Below are positions 34,600 to 45,554 of a DNA stretch of 64,000 nucleotides, piece by piece. Both the position numbers and the translations under genes were made by a program. Numbering within the stretch: the first letter of the stretch is position 1; each line of letters opens with the position of its first letter. The stretch covers positions 1,051,501-1,115,500 of the forward strand of contig JAKIMF020000004.1 in the NCBI GenBank assembly GCA_022605425.2, read 5' to 3'. Source of the stretch: Hamiltosporidium tvaerminnensis (taxonomy: Eukaryota; Microsporidia; Dubosqiidae). Under the pieces are notes generated by a model. It was given only the letters and a program-made list of their open reading frames with translations, was not told where the DNA came from and ran no database searches.

Positions 34600-34799
34600 A
34601 AAAATGGCTGGTTCGATATTGTTTCCATGACATAAATACATTTCTGAATATAAAGATATATATCAGCCATTTAAAACATATAGATCTCTTACAATGCCAA
34701 CATTCGAAGCATTTGATCTAAAAGACACTCTTGGCTTATTTACTAGTCTATGCGGCTGCCTGAAATAGATAATATTCTTTATATTATGTTTGATCGTAA

Positions 34800-35190
34800 G
34801 TATAAACCTATTTTGGGTACTTAAACACTAGCAGCATTATCACATACTCTATACATACGAACCGAGCAGGTTTTCAGTTAAAACATATTTCGGCGACTTG
34901 CATTGAATTCATCTAGAGTTTACAATAATATACCAACAGAATAACCAGCTACCTGGCATTCAGGCATGTTTAAGCATTAAAGTTTTAATATACTTGTCAC
35001 AATGTCTTGTGATGTAAGAAAGACTATGAATATATGTGTTACACGGTATTAACTAAATATTTAATTTGAATTTTCAATCTTGTTACATAAAAATTACAAA
35101 CTAACTCTATAGAAAATTTTCGCCGTTTTGAAGACCCTCCTCTTTCATGCAAAAATTTCTTTTGAAGAAACCAGAAAGTGTAGGTTATCA
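34800..35190 (+). repeat. Dispersed repeat B, copy 6 (degenerate)
   Basis: Oriented like copies 7 and 8. Recognisable are GCAGCATTATCACATACTCT, TATTTCGGCGACTTGCATTG, the ATATACCAACAGAATAACCA segment, CTTGTTACATAAAAATTACA and CTATAGAAAATTTTCGCCG. Possible further similarity lies to the left of 34800 but is too diverged to place. Confidence 0.6.
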
Positions 35191-35199
35191 CCCTGAATC

Positions 35200-37728
35200 T
35201 CCAAGCAATGGTTTTTAGATTAATTTGGCTTTTTCTTTTTCAAATATGTAGTTTAAGTGTGATAAATCTTTCTAGACTACTAAACAATATACCACATTGT
35301 TTTAAAACCAAAAATATTTGTAAATCAATTGCAATTTTTTGATTAATTTAACGATTGTTTTTGTGAAAAAAGTTAGAGGTTATAAAAATAAATTTTATTA
35401 AATTAAATCACATTATATGTTGATTCGCCTAACTTTCAATTGTTCTTTTAACAAAAAATTGTTCATAGAGGTTCCATTCAATATAATATAAAACAAAATA
35501 TATACTATTATACCTAATGTACGGTCTAAAATATTTTTCGTTCTTCTAATGAATATTGTTATATAAAGAATATTAAAAATTAAGAAAATCGATTGAAAAA
35601 AGAAAATTTCATTGAAAGAATTACTTAAATGTAGCTTTAAATCGCTTCAATAATAAAAAAAGAAGTAAATTTAAGAAAAAAGATAAATGTATTTCGAACA
35701 ATTTGTTTTTCAAATTAAAATTAAAGCTATAAAATTTGCAAAATACTTGAATAAAATCATTAATCTAAGAAATTGATAAATAAACAGCATAATTATTGGT
35801 AAAGTATTTTCAGCACATAACGATTATTTATTTCAAAAATTATTTCAAATGTTACACAGAAGAGAATTGTTATATTAAATATCAAAAATTTCAAAACAGT
35901 GATCTCCAATTCTCGGAATTTAATTATTAAATGATAAACTAATTATGAAAGAATTAAATTTATAAAAATGAGATACCTAATTATAAATGTAAAGAATCTT
36001 TTAAATTCGAATAAAGAGCATAGAAAATATATTAATACTATATAATAGGACATGTAAATTATATAAATTATAGTGAATATGATGGTATTGGTTATAAAAT
36101 TAGATATTATGTTCTTTAACGGTGTATTATTTTCTTGTAGTTTGTATGTAAACATTTGTTTTTCATAAAACTCTGAAAGATGGCTTTTTCGTCTGTGTAT
36201 CTACGGTATTTTAAAAAATATTTTTAATCAAAAATATTTTGATTAAAAAACCGCATAAAAATAGTAAATTATTAATTTAAAAGATAAGAAAGAAATTTTA
36301 TTTGAGCCTTGCAGTTATAATTTAAAACTTGTATATGAAACTTTTGATTGAAAGATTGTACATGTATACAACCAGTAATAAAGGTGGATCGTAATTAATT
36401 TTTCATTCGAAATATTTGAAGTTCGATATATTCAGAGAAAATTTATAATATATAGTAAATGAAAAAAAACTACTCTAAATTTCAAATTTAGGCATTCTTT
36501 ATGTTTTAAGCACATATCGTAATTATTTTCATGAAATTCTGGCTATCAAGTTTTTCTTTATTCAGATTATTTACTCACAATTTTGCTAAACTGCTTTATT
36601 TATAATATTTGCAGATTTTAAAAATATTGAATTACTGCTTATTCCAAATGATATTGATTTTTTTATAAATATTGAGACAAACGTTTTGTGAAGGCTTGGA
36701 GTACTATTTATTAGAACTAAAAATCTAAAATATACCTTGAAGCTTAGAATATCAGTAAGAATAAAGGGTACATTTGGAAATAGGACTTTAAAAAGGCAAA
36801 CTATTTTTTTCGATTGACAGAAAGCTTCTACTAAGCTCAGTTTTGATGTGTAGTCAAATGGTGCATTTGGAAATGTAATATATAAGTAAAAAATTCCTGA
36901 AAAATTTATACCCAAATTAAATAAACGCAAATAAGATAAAAACATGTTATAAAATCAATCACCAAAACCAAGGAACCTGAGAATACGAATAAAACGACTG
37001 AAATAAAAAAAAATATTCAGAATATAAAAAGAGTTAAGCATAAATCAAGATAAATACAGTGGAGATAGTGTTTAGAATGATGCAAGTAAGATCAATAAAA
37101 ATTACTCGTCTTAAAAAAATCGAACATAGATTTTTCCATTAAATATAAATAATAATTAATTAGCTTGGTTATCGTTTTAAAAGCAAAGATTTATTTTTTG
37201 ACAAAATGTTGGCTTTTAATATTAAAATTTTTTATTTTAAAAAATAATTATTTATGGGGCTAAATTTAATGCTTGTCTGGTATAAAATAGTTTTATGTTA
37301 TGAGCTATATTGAAAATTGGATATTCTTTTGATTTTATGAAATGCTAAAAATTTAATTAAATAAGCTCTTTGGCGCTGGTAGATATGAGATCCTCAAATT
37401 TATTTTTATAACCTACCCCAAATACATTATTGTAATAATTTAGGCTTTTATCGAAAATTTTAGTTCAGAGGAGAAGCACCTAAATTCTATCTGTTATTAT
37501 TTTATTTTAAAAAATATTAAGGTAATAGAGGTTATCATATAATTCCTTATAAATCTTTAAAAATTCTGCGTATTTTAAAATGTAGGTAAATTTGTAATTA
37601 AATGCTTTTTTATCGTTATCAGTCAGGCTATTATGTAATTTATATTGAATTTAAATCGTATTTTTATTATAGAAACATTGTTCTTTCTTTTACGATGATA
37701 TATAAAATACAGTACTTAGAGTTTTATT
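35200..37728. other. Gene-free AT-rich stretch
   Basis: No supportable gene. A 119-codon minus-strand frame at 36586-36945 is Phe/Leu/Ile/Ser-rich without recognisable features, and I do not call it. An AT-only-stem hairpin, TTTTTAATCAAAA-ATA-TTTTGATTAAAAA, lies at 36221-36249. Confidence 0.45.
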
Positions 37729-38451
37729 AAAAGTATCACATCTTTTTAAAATAGTGGCAAGTGTTATATTTGTTTTCATGACATTAACGTAGTTATAGGT
37801 TTAACATAAATGACTGCTACCCTAACACTCTATCGGTAACCCCTGCGATACCTACATCCCAAAGCCTTTCATCTACCAGGTGTTTAGAACCTAATTAATA
37901 GGCGAGGTAGTTGCCCGGAGTTCGTTAATGTCCGTTTCATGGAGTGTAATCGAAGGCCGAAACCTCCCCCTGGGCTCCCCCCCAAGACTATGCAGCATTC
38001 CCACTTACTCTACACTTTCTGAACCGATAAACTTCTAGCTAAGATATATTTGAGAGACTTATATGGGGCCCACATAAATAGTGCAATGCCATACCAGCAG
38101 CTATAACCTGTTACTTAGCTCTCCCGGCTTTTAATGGTTTTTATTTTTATATCTCCCAGGCACTAAGTCTTGAAACCCGAGTGAGCAAGGCTAGGTTTCC
38201 ATGCTTTTACATGGCAACTACCTACAATTTCAGCTGTGATCTGCAATCTGGTTACATAAAAAACTACAAATAAATTTGTAGAAAAAGTTTTGACATTTCG
38301 TTGATCTTCTCCTCATTAAACAAACTCTCACGAAATAACCGAAGATTTAGTGTGGTTCTATTCCCACCAAAAATACAAAACATTATCTTTACACCAGTTT
38401 CAAACATTCATTGCCAAGCAGAAAGTTTTGTATGTGGTTATCCTCCCTCCA
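37729..38451 (+). repeat. Dispersed repeat B, copy 7 (reference copy)
   Basis: A ~720-bp repeat nearly identical over long stretches to copy 8 at 55066-55774. The first ~60 bases (from AAAAGTATCACATCTTTTTA) are identical. Both end in GGTTATCCTCCCTCCA, after which the sequences differ completely, so the limits 37729 and 38451 are well defined. Landmarks inside are TAATTAATAGGCGAGG, GGAGTTCGTTAATGTCC, CAAGACTATGCA, ACTTACTCTACACTTTCTGA, GTGAGCAAGGCTAGGTTTCC and ATGCTTTTACATGGCAA. GC content is well above the flanks. No intact reading frame, and no terminal inverted repeats that I can see. A non-autonomous element or solo terminal repeat is possible; unclassified. Confidence 0.9.
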
Positions 38452-38454
38452 CCA

Positions 38455-39104
38455 TGCAATTAAATGTAATCATATGTGTTTCTAATCCAAGGCAAATATA
38501 AATATTTATCAAAAGAAAAAAATTAAAGTAGAATTTGTAAACTATAAAGAGAAGAAATAAAAATTTAAAAATTTTGATTTAGTTTAAAACTAGTCAAAGA
38601 AGTTAGCAGAGGAGAGCTTAAAAAGCTAAAAACGCATATGAAGATAAATAAGATATAATGCCGCAAAACCATACGAATACGCCCGATAATTCGTTTATAT
38701 TTTCCTAACCCGAAAAAGTACATAGCTAAGTCATTTTTCAAATAAAACACAAATCGGGAGGTAAATGTTTAGCTTTGTTGATAAGCCATCTTTTTCAATT
38801 AGATTCTAGGATGAGACTCTTCACATCGTACGACATCAAGAATAGACAGTAATACTCTAGGCAATTTCCAAAAATAAGGCTAATAGCAATCAGAAAAATA
38901 CTGTCTCAGATTAAGTGACTAAAAAAATATGTTTCAGATTGCTTTGGCTTTATTGGAAAAATTTTTGCCAAATGCATCACAAGAATCTGAAATTTTCTGA
39001 GAAAAACCGCATCAATGATTATGGGTACTATTTTTTTGTTGTGCGATATAAACTTGGCGAAATAAGGTAAAAAAAGAATTTAAACCAAAATAAAAGTACA
39101 GATC
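38455..39104. other. Gene-free stretch
   Basis: No gene is seen. The stretch lies between repeat B copy 7 and the 3' end of a retrotransposon relic, which reads on the minus strand. Confidence 0.4.
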
Positions 39105-39735
39105 AACCCAGAATCTTACTTACTTATTCCAGTCCTCTAGTACCTCTTGGTGTTGAAGATGAAAAAAATAGAACTCCAATAATTTTGTCGCTTGTCAATG
39201 CTCTAGCATTTTTAGGTTCTATTACTTTTTTTGTAGATCGCAAGTTTCAAGAAAAAAACCATTATGGCCTTAGTATCCTCTTGATCATTAGCTCTCGCAC
39301 CTTGCTTTATATGTTCTTTTACGAATTATTTCGGTTTTCATTCTGTTCATGTGTCCAAAACGCACAATTTTTAATTATCTATTTTCTTCAATAATCTTTT
39401 CGTTTGAAGAAACTGCCTGACTGTCTGATTTTTGATTCGGTCTCTTCTATTTTTCCCTAATATATGTATCAAAAATCTCATCTCAGGAGCTTGTATTCCT
39501 CCGTATCTACTGAATGAGGGGGTGCCCATAATTCACAACCTTATGTCAGAGCAGAAACACAAATTGAAGAATATACAGCCATTTTGTTTCTCTTATATAT
39601 TTCTTTCTTACCTAAAAAGGCTTGAAATTGCTCTATACAGTCTTCTGGTAACAGCTATTCTTCTACCCAGAATCGGCGCTCGCTATCATTGTTATATTCT
39701 ACAAATGGAATTATATTGTATCTTAACATAAGAGA
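39105..39735 (-). mobile_element. Non-LTR retrotransposon relic, reverse-transcriptase C-terminus
   Basis: Minus-strand translation gives pieces in the order expected after the reverse-transcriptase domain of RTE- or CR1-like LINEs. First comes YGSELW(V/A)PPxSVDTEEY, then the very characteristic APEMRFLIHILGKNRRDRIK with NQTVRQFL after it (about 39385-39515). Next is FGHMNRMKTEIIRKRTYKA (the FGHV.RM motif, about 39310-39370). The element ends with PRGTRGLE and the DNA terminus GGACTGGAATAAGTAAGTAA at about 39105-39125. Several stops and frameshifts separate the pieces, so the copy is dead. The body would extend to higher coordinates but is too decayed to trace with confidence beyond about 39.7 kb. 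Confidence 0.75.
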
Positions 39736-42700
39736 AGAATGTTGTCAAAAATCTTTAAATCTCGAAGAGTGAGCCACAATGACGGTGATTTTACCGGAAA
39801 GCTTAAAATAATTGTTTGATAATGTGGTATGTAGCCCACAGTGGATTACCCTCATATTTTGTCATCTATTAAGTTAATAATGAAAACATGTGCAGCACAA
39901 AATTTCGAAGCAGCACAGTAAGCATTACGGGATAACAGCCAAAGAAAATCTCAGAACGACCAGAATTGGAACATAGGATGTGATTTTATAGGTTGTTTTT
40001 TTACAAAATATCTTCTCGAGAAGACAGTTAAATGAGATAAGTAAATACAGTCGAAACAGTCATAAGAAAATATTGCGAGATTTTATTTTAAGTTTTAATT
40101 GTTAAAATAAAAAAGCGGAAGCTATTGTCTATAATAAAATAATATTTGAGGCATACAAAAAAATGAGATGTAGGAAATCAGGGAGATATTCTGAAATAAA
40201 TAATCCTAGATTTGGGAAGGTTTGGTTCGATTTAATAATAGCGTATTTGCGAGCATTGAATCCGTAATTATTACCATCGGGTAGGAATTGTAAGTTTTGG
40301 GTACATTTTTGGCATAAAAACAAATTTATGTTCACATTCTCCGATTATCGCATAACATTTTTTAACACTCTAAAGCCTTGTTTGTTCTACTCGATGAATT
40401 TTCACAGGATATGTTTTTTATTTGAATAAAAAGACGCATAATAAATAATTTATATATCAGTAAACTTAAGCATTTTCATAAATATCTTTATTAAAGAGCG
40501 AAATTTACATTTTTAAAGTTATGCATAACGCAGACTAAGGTTATCGAGGTACACATGCATTATTTGAAGCCAAACTATATTTCAATTATTTTGTGCCAAA
40601 TTTTTTAAAACCGAAAACAAAATTCGATTCCATGGTTGTTTACCCTGTGTTTATAAAGCAAGTTTTAACGGTCAAAATTTCATCAGGAATTTATTAGAAA
40701 TGGGTAAAGAGTACATGAATAAACTCGATCATTGTCTTTTAAAATTTAGGAACCGATTTAATCAAGCATTTATTGGGTCAGAAAGTCTATTCTCTGGAAG
40801 AACCTTAAAGTTTTATAAAGTGTATCGTAAAGTTTATTGAATTGATCGGACCCAGTAATTTTGTGATATTTTTAAATAAATAAAACAATTTTTTTGCAGA
40901 CGGGTCTAAAAAACCTTTAACAAGAGTATACAAAATGAAAATTAGATTGTACATGAGATATGTTCGTAATCCCTTGCTTTGTGTATTCATTCGTTGTGCT
41001 GTTCACTCAATGAGAAATACAAAAATTTAAAATGCATTAGCAGTAGTTATTTGATACCCCAATCAGCTTTTGGTAAACGATGATATTTATAGACTTGTGA
41101 TCAATATGGTTACTCTAGTTTTATGAAAAATGAAGCTTTGTATTCTTCTTCGAAACAGATATATAATCAATAAGAATAGTCGCACTTAAATGATTACTTT
41201 CTGGAACAGACTGCATTTTTCAATAGCGCGTTTTTGTTCACAAATATGCAAGAATGTTAAAAGAATCTAAACGTACAAATACTGGGATGCTTTTGTAAAA
41301 GCAAAACCGTATCATATATTGATAGTATCAAACATTCCCTAGTTGAAAATGATCAAAAATCACATAGCAAGCATTAAATAAAAATCTAATATAAGAAATT
41401 AAGTGACTTATAGACCTAAAACGACATAATTCAGCTAATTTATGCGATTTACATGATTTTATACCAAAATTTTTGATAAAAAAATCACAAAATCAAAAGA
41501 ATGATATAAAAAGCATTCGTAAAAGCTACTATAAATGGTAAAAAAATGTTTCCGGAGTTTATTTTAAGAAGGAAACATATTGGTTTGTTCCTTCTGCATT
41601 TTTGAAATACGATAAGAAGTCTCAACTAGATTTGCAATAATTAAAACCTAGAAAATTATAGTAGAGCCCAAATCGTGACAATATAGGCTTCTCAAATAAA
41701 CTTATTCTCAAAAGAAGAAATTTGGAAATAAACTTTCAAAAGTACGCTAATAAGTTATATGGAAAAATTTACGCTAAAACTTGCATTTTGAAATATATAA
41801 TATTGGAGCATAAATTATTGAGTATCGAGATGGTTTTTAGAAATTATAATGCCATCATAAAGCAGGATACCTGATAAAAAAAGTCTTCAATTAAATTCAA
41901 AATGTATTTTTCTTAGAAATAAGGTCTAAAATTTCAGTGTCTAAACTTCGGATAATTTATAAAGCGTTCTGCAAATAAATATCACAAAATCAAAAGCAAT
42001 AATCTAGTATATCCCATAAGAAATTAAACGGTACCCGTAAATACTTTTTATGATCACATAAGTTTGGGTTTCCAAAGCGAGTTTTAGTTGTGCAGTTAAA
42101 TAAACATTCAAATTTAGGCTTCCTAAATTACAGAACAACTTCGCAATAGACACCTATTTAGTAGATTCAAATAACAGACATTACATAAAGAATATAATTT
42201 TTTAAAAGAACTACTTTCATTTTTTTAGAGTCGAATTAGTTCACAAGATTTACATCGATTTGTGAAAAAGCAAAAAATTCGGACATATGAATTTTTTGCA
42301 AATAAATTTGGTCTTCTTTATAGATTAACGCGAAATAACCTTTTAAAAAAACAGCGGGCAAATGTAAAGAAGCTATAAATATAGCTTTAAAAACTTTAAG
42401 TATCCGTAAGAATGTTTCGTAGGTTTAATCCCCTAATACTAAATGTATCTATTGTTTTCATTTTTATATGAAGAGGTTTTTAGATATAACAGAGCGCCGA
42501 CTTAAGTCGAGGATATGCCTTAGTAAATATCAAGCCTGGGCTTTCAGCAGGACAAATCTCACTATTTTTGCTTCTAATAATAAAATAAGAAACTTCCTGA
42601 AAAATATATTGATATACATGCATCATATAGTATCTATCTATGGAAAGATAGAGCTTGTAATATACTTTAAAATGTTGAAATGTGTCCAATTCAAATGAGA

Positions 42701-42739
42701 TGCGAAGCCCTAGAACTAAAAGTATAAAAATTCTAACCA
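39736..42739. other. Gene-free stretch, probably older retrotransposon body
   Basis: No supportable gene. On the minus strand 40805-40990 there is a frame with LMYNLIFILYTLVKGFLDPS that could be a reverse-transcriptase relic upstream of the LINE C-terminus. The similarity is too weak to claim. Confidence 0.35.
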
Positions 42740-42744
42740 AAATT

Positions 42745-42895
42745 GTTTAAATCCAACCGAGGGGAATCACAAGTTTATTACACCACGTTAGTTGAATTTG
42801 GATAAGGCTTGGGGGTTAAAATTGATACCGCAGCCTCGATCATGACGAAAAAATTGACCTTGTACGTAGGCTTTCACCCAGGCACAATAAATATA
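42745..42895. other. GC-enriched island of unknown nature
   Basis: About 150 bases with clearly higher GC than all surrounding DNA (for example AACCGAGGGGAATCACAAG, GGATAAGGCTTGGGGG, CCGCAGCCTCGATCATGACG), ending CACCCAGGCACAATAAATAT before a TA-rich run. It has the look of a mobile-element 3' end or a short foreign fragment. No match within the window. Confidence 0.4.
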
Positions 42896-42899
42896 CTTA

Positions 42900-44920
42900 T
42901 TATATATATGCGTATGAATCTCTTTTTTTCTCAATGAAGTATTCAATCACGAACTTTAATTTCATAATTTCAAGTCTTTATCTACATTAGATTTTTTTTC
43001 AGTATTTTTACTACATTGACGGAGAATAATTAAAAATTTTTAGAATTCATTCGGATTCTGCTTTAAATTTTATAAATTTGTTGTCAATAATATCTTTCTA
43101 TTGCATTTTTCCATCTGCTTGTAATCTGTAAAAGGTAAATATGTAATTTTATTCTAGCGGATAACAAAGATAAATGTCTTTTGCAGGAATATTCTGCGAG
43201 ATATATTCATTATCTTTATAATGATTCAGCGAATTCAATAATTAATTTTTTTATATTACAAAAAGAAAGATTTTTTCAATTTTGCAATTTCCGCAAATTC
43301 GTTTTTGCGACAGTACAAAAACATCGAATTTTGCAAATAATATCATCAAATTGAAATTACGGCAAGTGTGAATATATAAATTAGTGCAACTCGGCTTATC
43401 AGTAGCCTTTTACTTAGGGGAGCAACATGAGTCGAAGATCATCCACAACAGGTTTGTAAATCATTTTTCAATGAATTTTTTAACTTATAGAATTTTATTT
43501 GAAAAATTGAATGAAAAGGTAAAAAAATTTATTTTTTTTTGCAAAAAGATACCGATATCTAATTTTCGACTTGGAATGCTACGTGTCAAGCGATAATTTA
43601 GTGGTTTATAGCATATTTTGAATTTGTGCCGCACCAAAAGATATTTCTCTAGTTTCTTCATCATTAAGAGAGTTCTTAGACTTAAATTATTAATAATATG
43701 TTTTTGCAACTAACTTCCTGTGAATCAGCTGCTTTCATTAATAATATGCACGTCTTTATCTCAGATCGTAAATCAAATAAATTTTGTTTTCATACCAATT
43801 GTAAATTCCGTCTCGTGCTATTCTAGATATTTAATAAACCATTATCCGCCTGCTTATTAAGCAGATAATTTTTGCTGTTTTTTTTGTATAAAGTCAATTA
43901 GGTCATATAAATATTTTATAACAAATTTTAATCCAAAAAGTCAAAAGTTTAATAGTGTCTTTTTTAGATAAATTGATATTCTAACGCCACAACAAATATT
44001 TAAATAACGTTAATGGAAATATTTAGAAAAAAAAATTCATGAACTCTAATATTATTCAAGAACTCTTATTAAGAATGTAAATAATATTCCTAATTTAAGC
44101 TCTTATTTACCTTGGCTTTGATATAACTACTGTTTTTTTGTACTTTCAAGAAATAAATATCAATTTAAAAAATATTTATTTTTCTAAAATCTTTTCATCG
44201 GTGTCAAATAACCAAATTTGTTTTTTAAAAAATGATAGAAGATTTTTTAAACACATTTTGAAAATATAGACTCTAATTGACTCAATAAAGAGTAAAGTAA
44301 TAATTTGTATATGAAAATATACTTTACCTTAGTAATCAAATTAAAATAAAATAAATTTTTCGAACATCGCTTAGATGATTTTGCATATTAATATTACGTA
44401 AATAATATGTAGAAATGTCATTTAGAAGTCATTATATCATTGATTGAATTTTTTTATAGGAATCAATTGAGAGAATTGAACCAATCGAATTTATTGTGTA
44501 CTTTAATTGCAACCGAGTAAAGTTCGAGATTGATTTTTTAATATTTTAATAAGATATTAGTGAATTTAAATCGAGACAATATCATAAAGATTATTTTCTA
44601 ATAATTCTTTTTTTTAAATAAAAGATTAATTTTTTTGTCTCCTTAACAATCGGAATATTAATATAAAATTTCTCTTTCTTAAAATTCTAATATTATCAAA
44701 TATTTATTTTATGACAATAAATTCTAATATATTTTGAACTTTCAGTTTCGAATTTTTTAGAAACACTAAGAGACAAGGTATTTATTTCATAAAAAGGATG
44801 CTAAGGCAATATAAAACGTGTTTAAACCTTTATATTTAGATATGATAGAAAATAACTTTAATACTAACCCACCGAAACCACAATCTCTTACTATCCGTAT
44901 TCGAACTTATATAAAAATAT
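42900..44920. other. Gene-free AT-rich stretch
   Basis: No gene is seen. A short imperfect palindrome centred on CTGCTTATTAAGCAG lies at about 43850-43864. Confidence 0.45.
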
Positions 44921-44926
44921 ACCAAA

Positions 44927-45502
44927 TTAAGGTGCGGTTAGAATGTCTGATAATCCGGAAGAAGAATCACTTTCTCCGGAAATTTCCGAATTCTCTGGAC
45001 TTGCTAAGGGATTGAGAAAAGCCGAATAAGCTTCTAGCTCAGGATAAATCTTCGAGGCTGTATGTCTTTTATATATTCTGCGCTTTGGGAGCTTGCCCAA
45101 CAAAGATCCCGAATCTTGTGTTTTTATATTAGTAACTAAGGCTTGATTTGGCACATTTTCCAAATATTCGTCTGCCTCACTGCTCATTTCATCTGATTTT
45201 TCTGAAATTTCATCTTTATGTTCAATTTTATCAATTAAATTGTCATCTATCTCCTCACATGATTCATCTGGATTCCCTTTTAATGTAACAGCACATACAC
45301 TTTTCGAATATTCATTTGATGTAGCAGATGTGAACAGCAAAGCTTGGGTACAACTGATCATTTCTCGTTGAGCGTTCGAACTTTCTATAAGATTTGTATC
45401 GTAAGGAGAGCAGCAAATAGAATCCAATTCATCTATAGCACACTTGAAGCATATTAATTGCAATATTAGAATTATTCGTTTTGCGATTGCAGCAAATTTC
45501 AT
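44927..45502 (-). CDS. S5: secreted acidic protein
   Basis: A 191-residue protein of unknown function. Residues 1-22 (MKFAAIAKRIILILQLICFK) form a signal peptide: Lys/Arg near the start, then a hydrophobic core. The mature part is acidic with several cysteines in its first half (DSICCS, MISC, VCAV, ESCEE), a Glu/Asp-rich centre, a basic patch KLPKRRIYKRH (about 134-144), and AYSAFLN (EYSNFLN in S4) before a Ser-rich C-terminus. The ATG at 45502 is preceded by GACC and has the same promoter block as S2 and S4. The gene is intact. It belongs by signal, composition and promoter to the same expression group; homology to S4 at protein level is only suggestive. A secreted host-interface protein is inferred. 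Confidence 0.7.
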   Translation of the reverse strand: MKFAAIAKRIILILQLICFKCAIDELDSICCSPYDTNLIESSNAQREMISCTQALLFTSATSNEYSKSVCAVTLKGNPDESCEEIDDNLIDKIEHKDEISEKSDEMSSEADEYLENVPNQALVTNIKTQDSGSLLGKLPKRRIYKRHTASKIYPELEAYSAFLNPLASPENSEISGESDSSSGLSDILTAP

Positions 45503-45550
45503 GGTCTGCTAACATTTATAATATATATAGATTCTAATTTGTCCTTAAAT
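45503..45550 (-). promoter_or_regulatory. S2/S4/S5-type promoter block
   Basis: In gene orientation AGGACAAATT begins 43 bases before the ATG, followed by TCTATATATATTATAAATG and TTAGCAGACC abutting the start. The AGGA core is preceded by CTATTTA as in S2 (CTATTTAAGGA). Confidence 0.55.
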
Positions 45551-45554
45551 AGAC

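Noticed and set aside
36221-36249. Perfect 13-bp hairpin with 3-base loop
   Set aside because: Nearly all A/T and expected by chance in DNA of this composition. No neighbouring gene gives it meaning.
36586-36945. 119-codon minus-strand frame
   Set aside because: Phe/Leu/Ile/Ser-rich with no signal-anchor layout, no start context and no paralogue. Typical of chance frames in A/T-rich DNA.
40805-40990. Possible LINE reverse-transcriptase fragment on the minus strand
   Set aside because: Position upstream of the LINE C-terminus is suggestive, but no catalytic motif such as YADD could be found.
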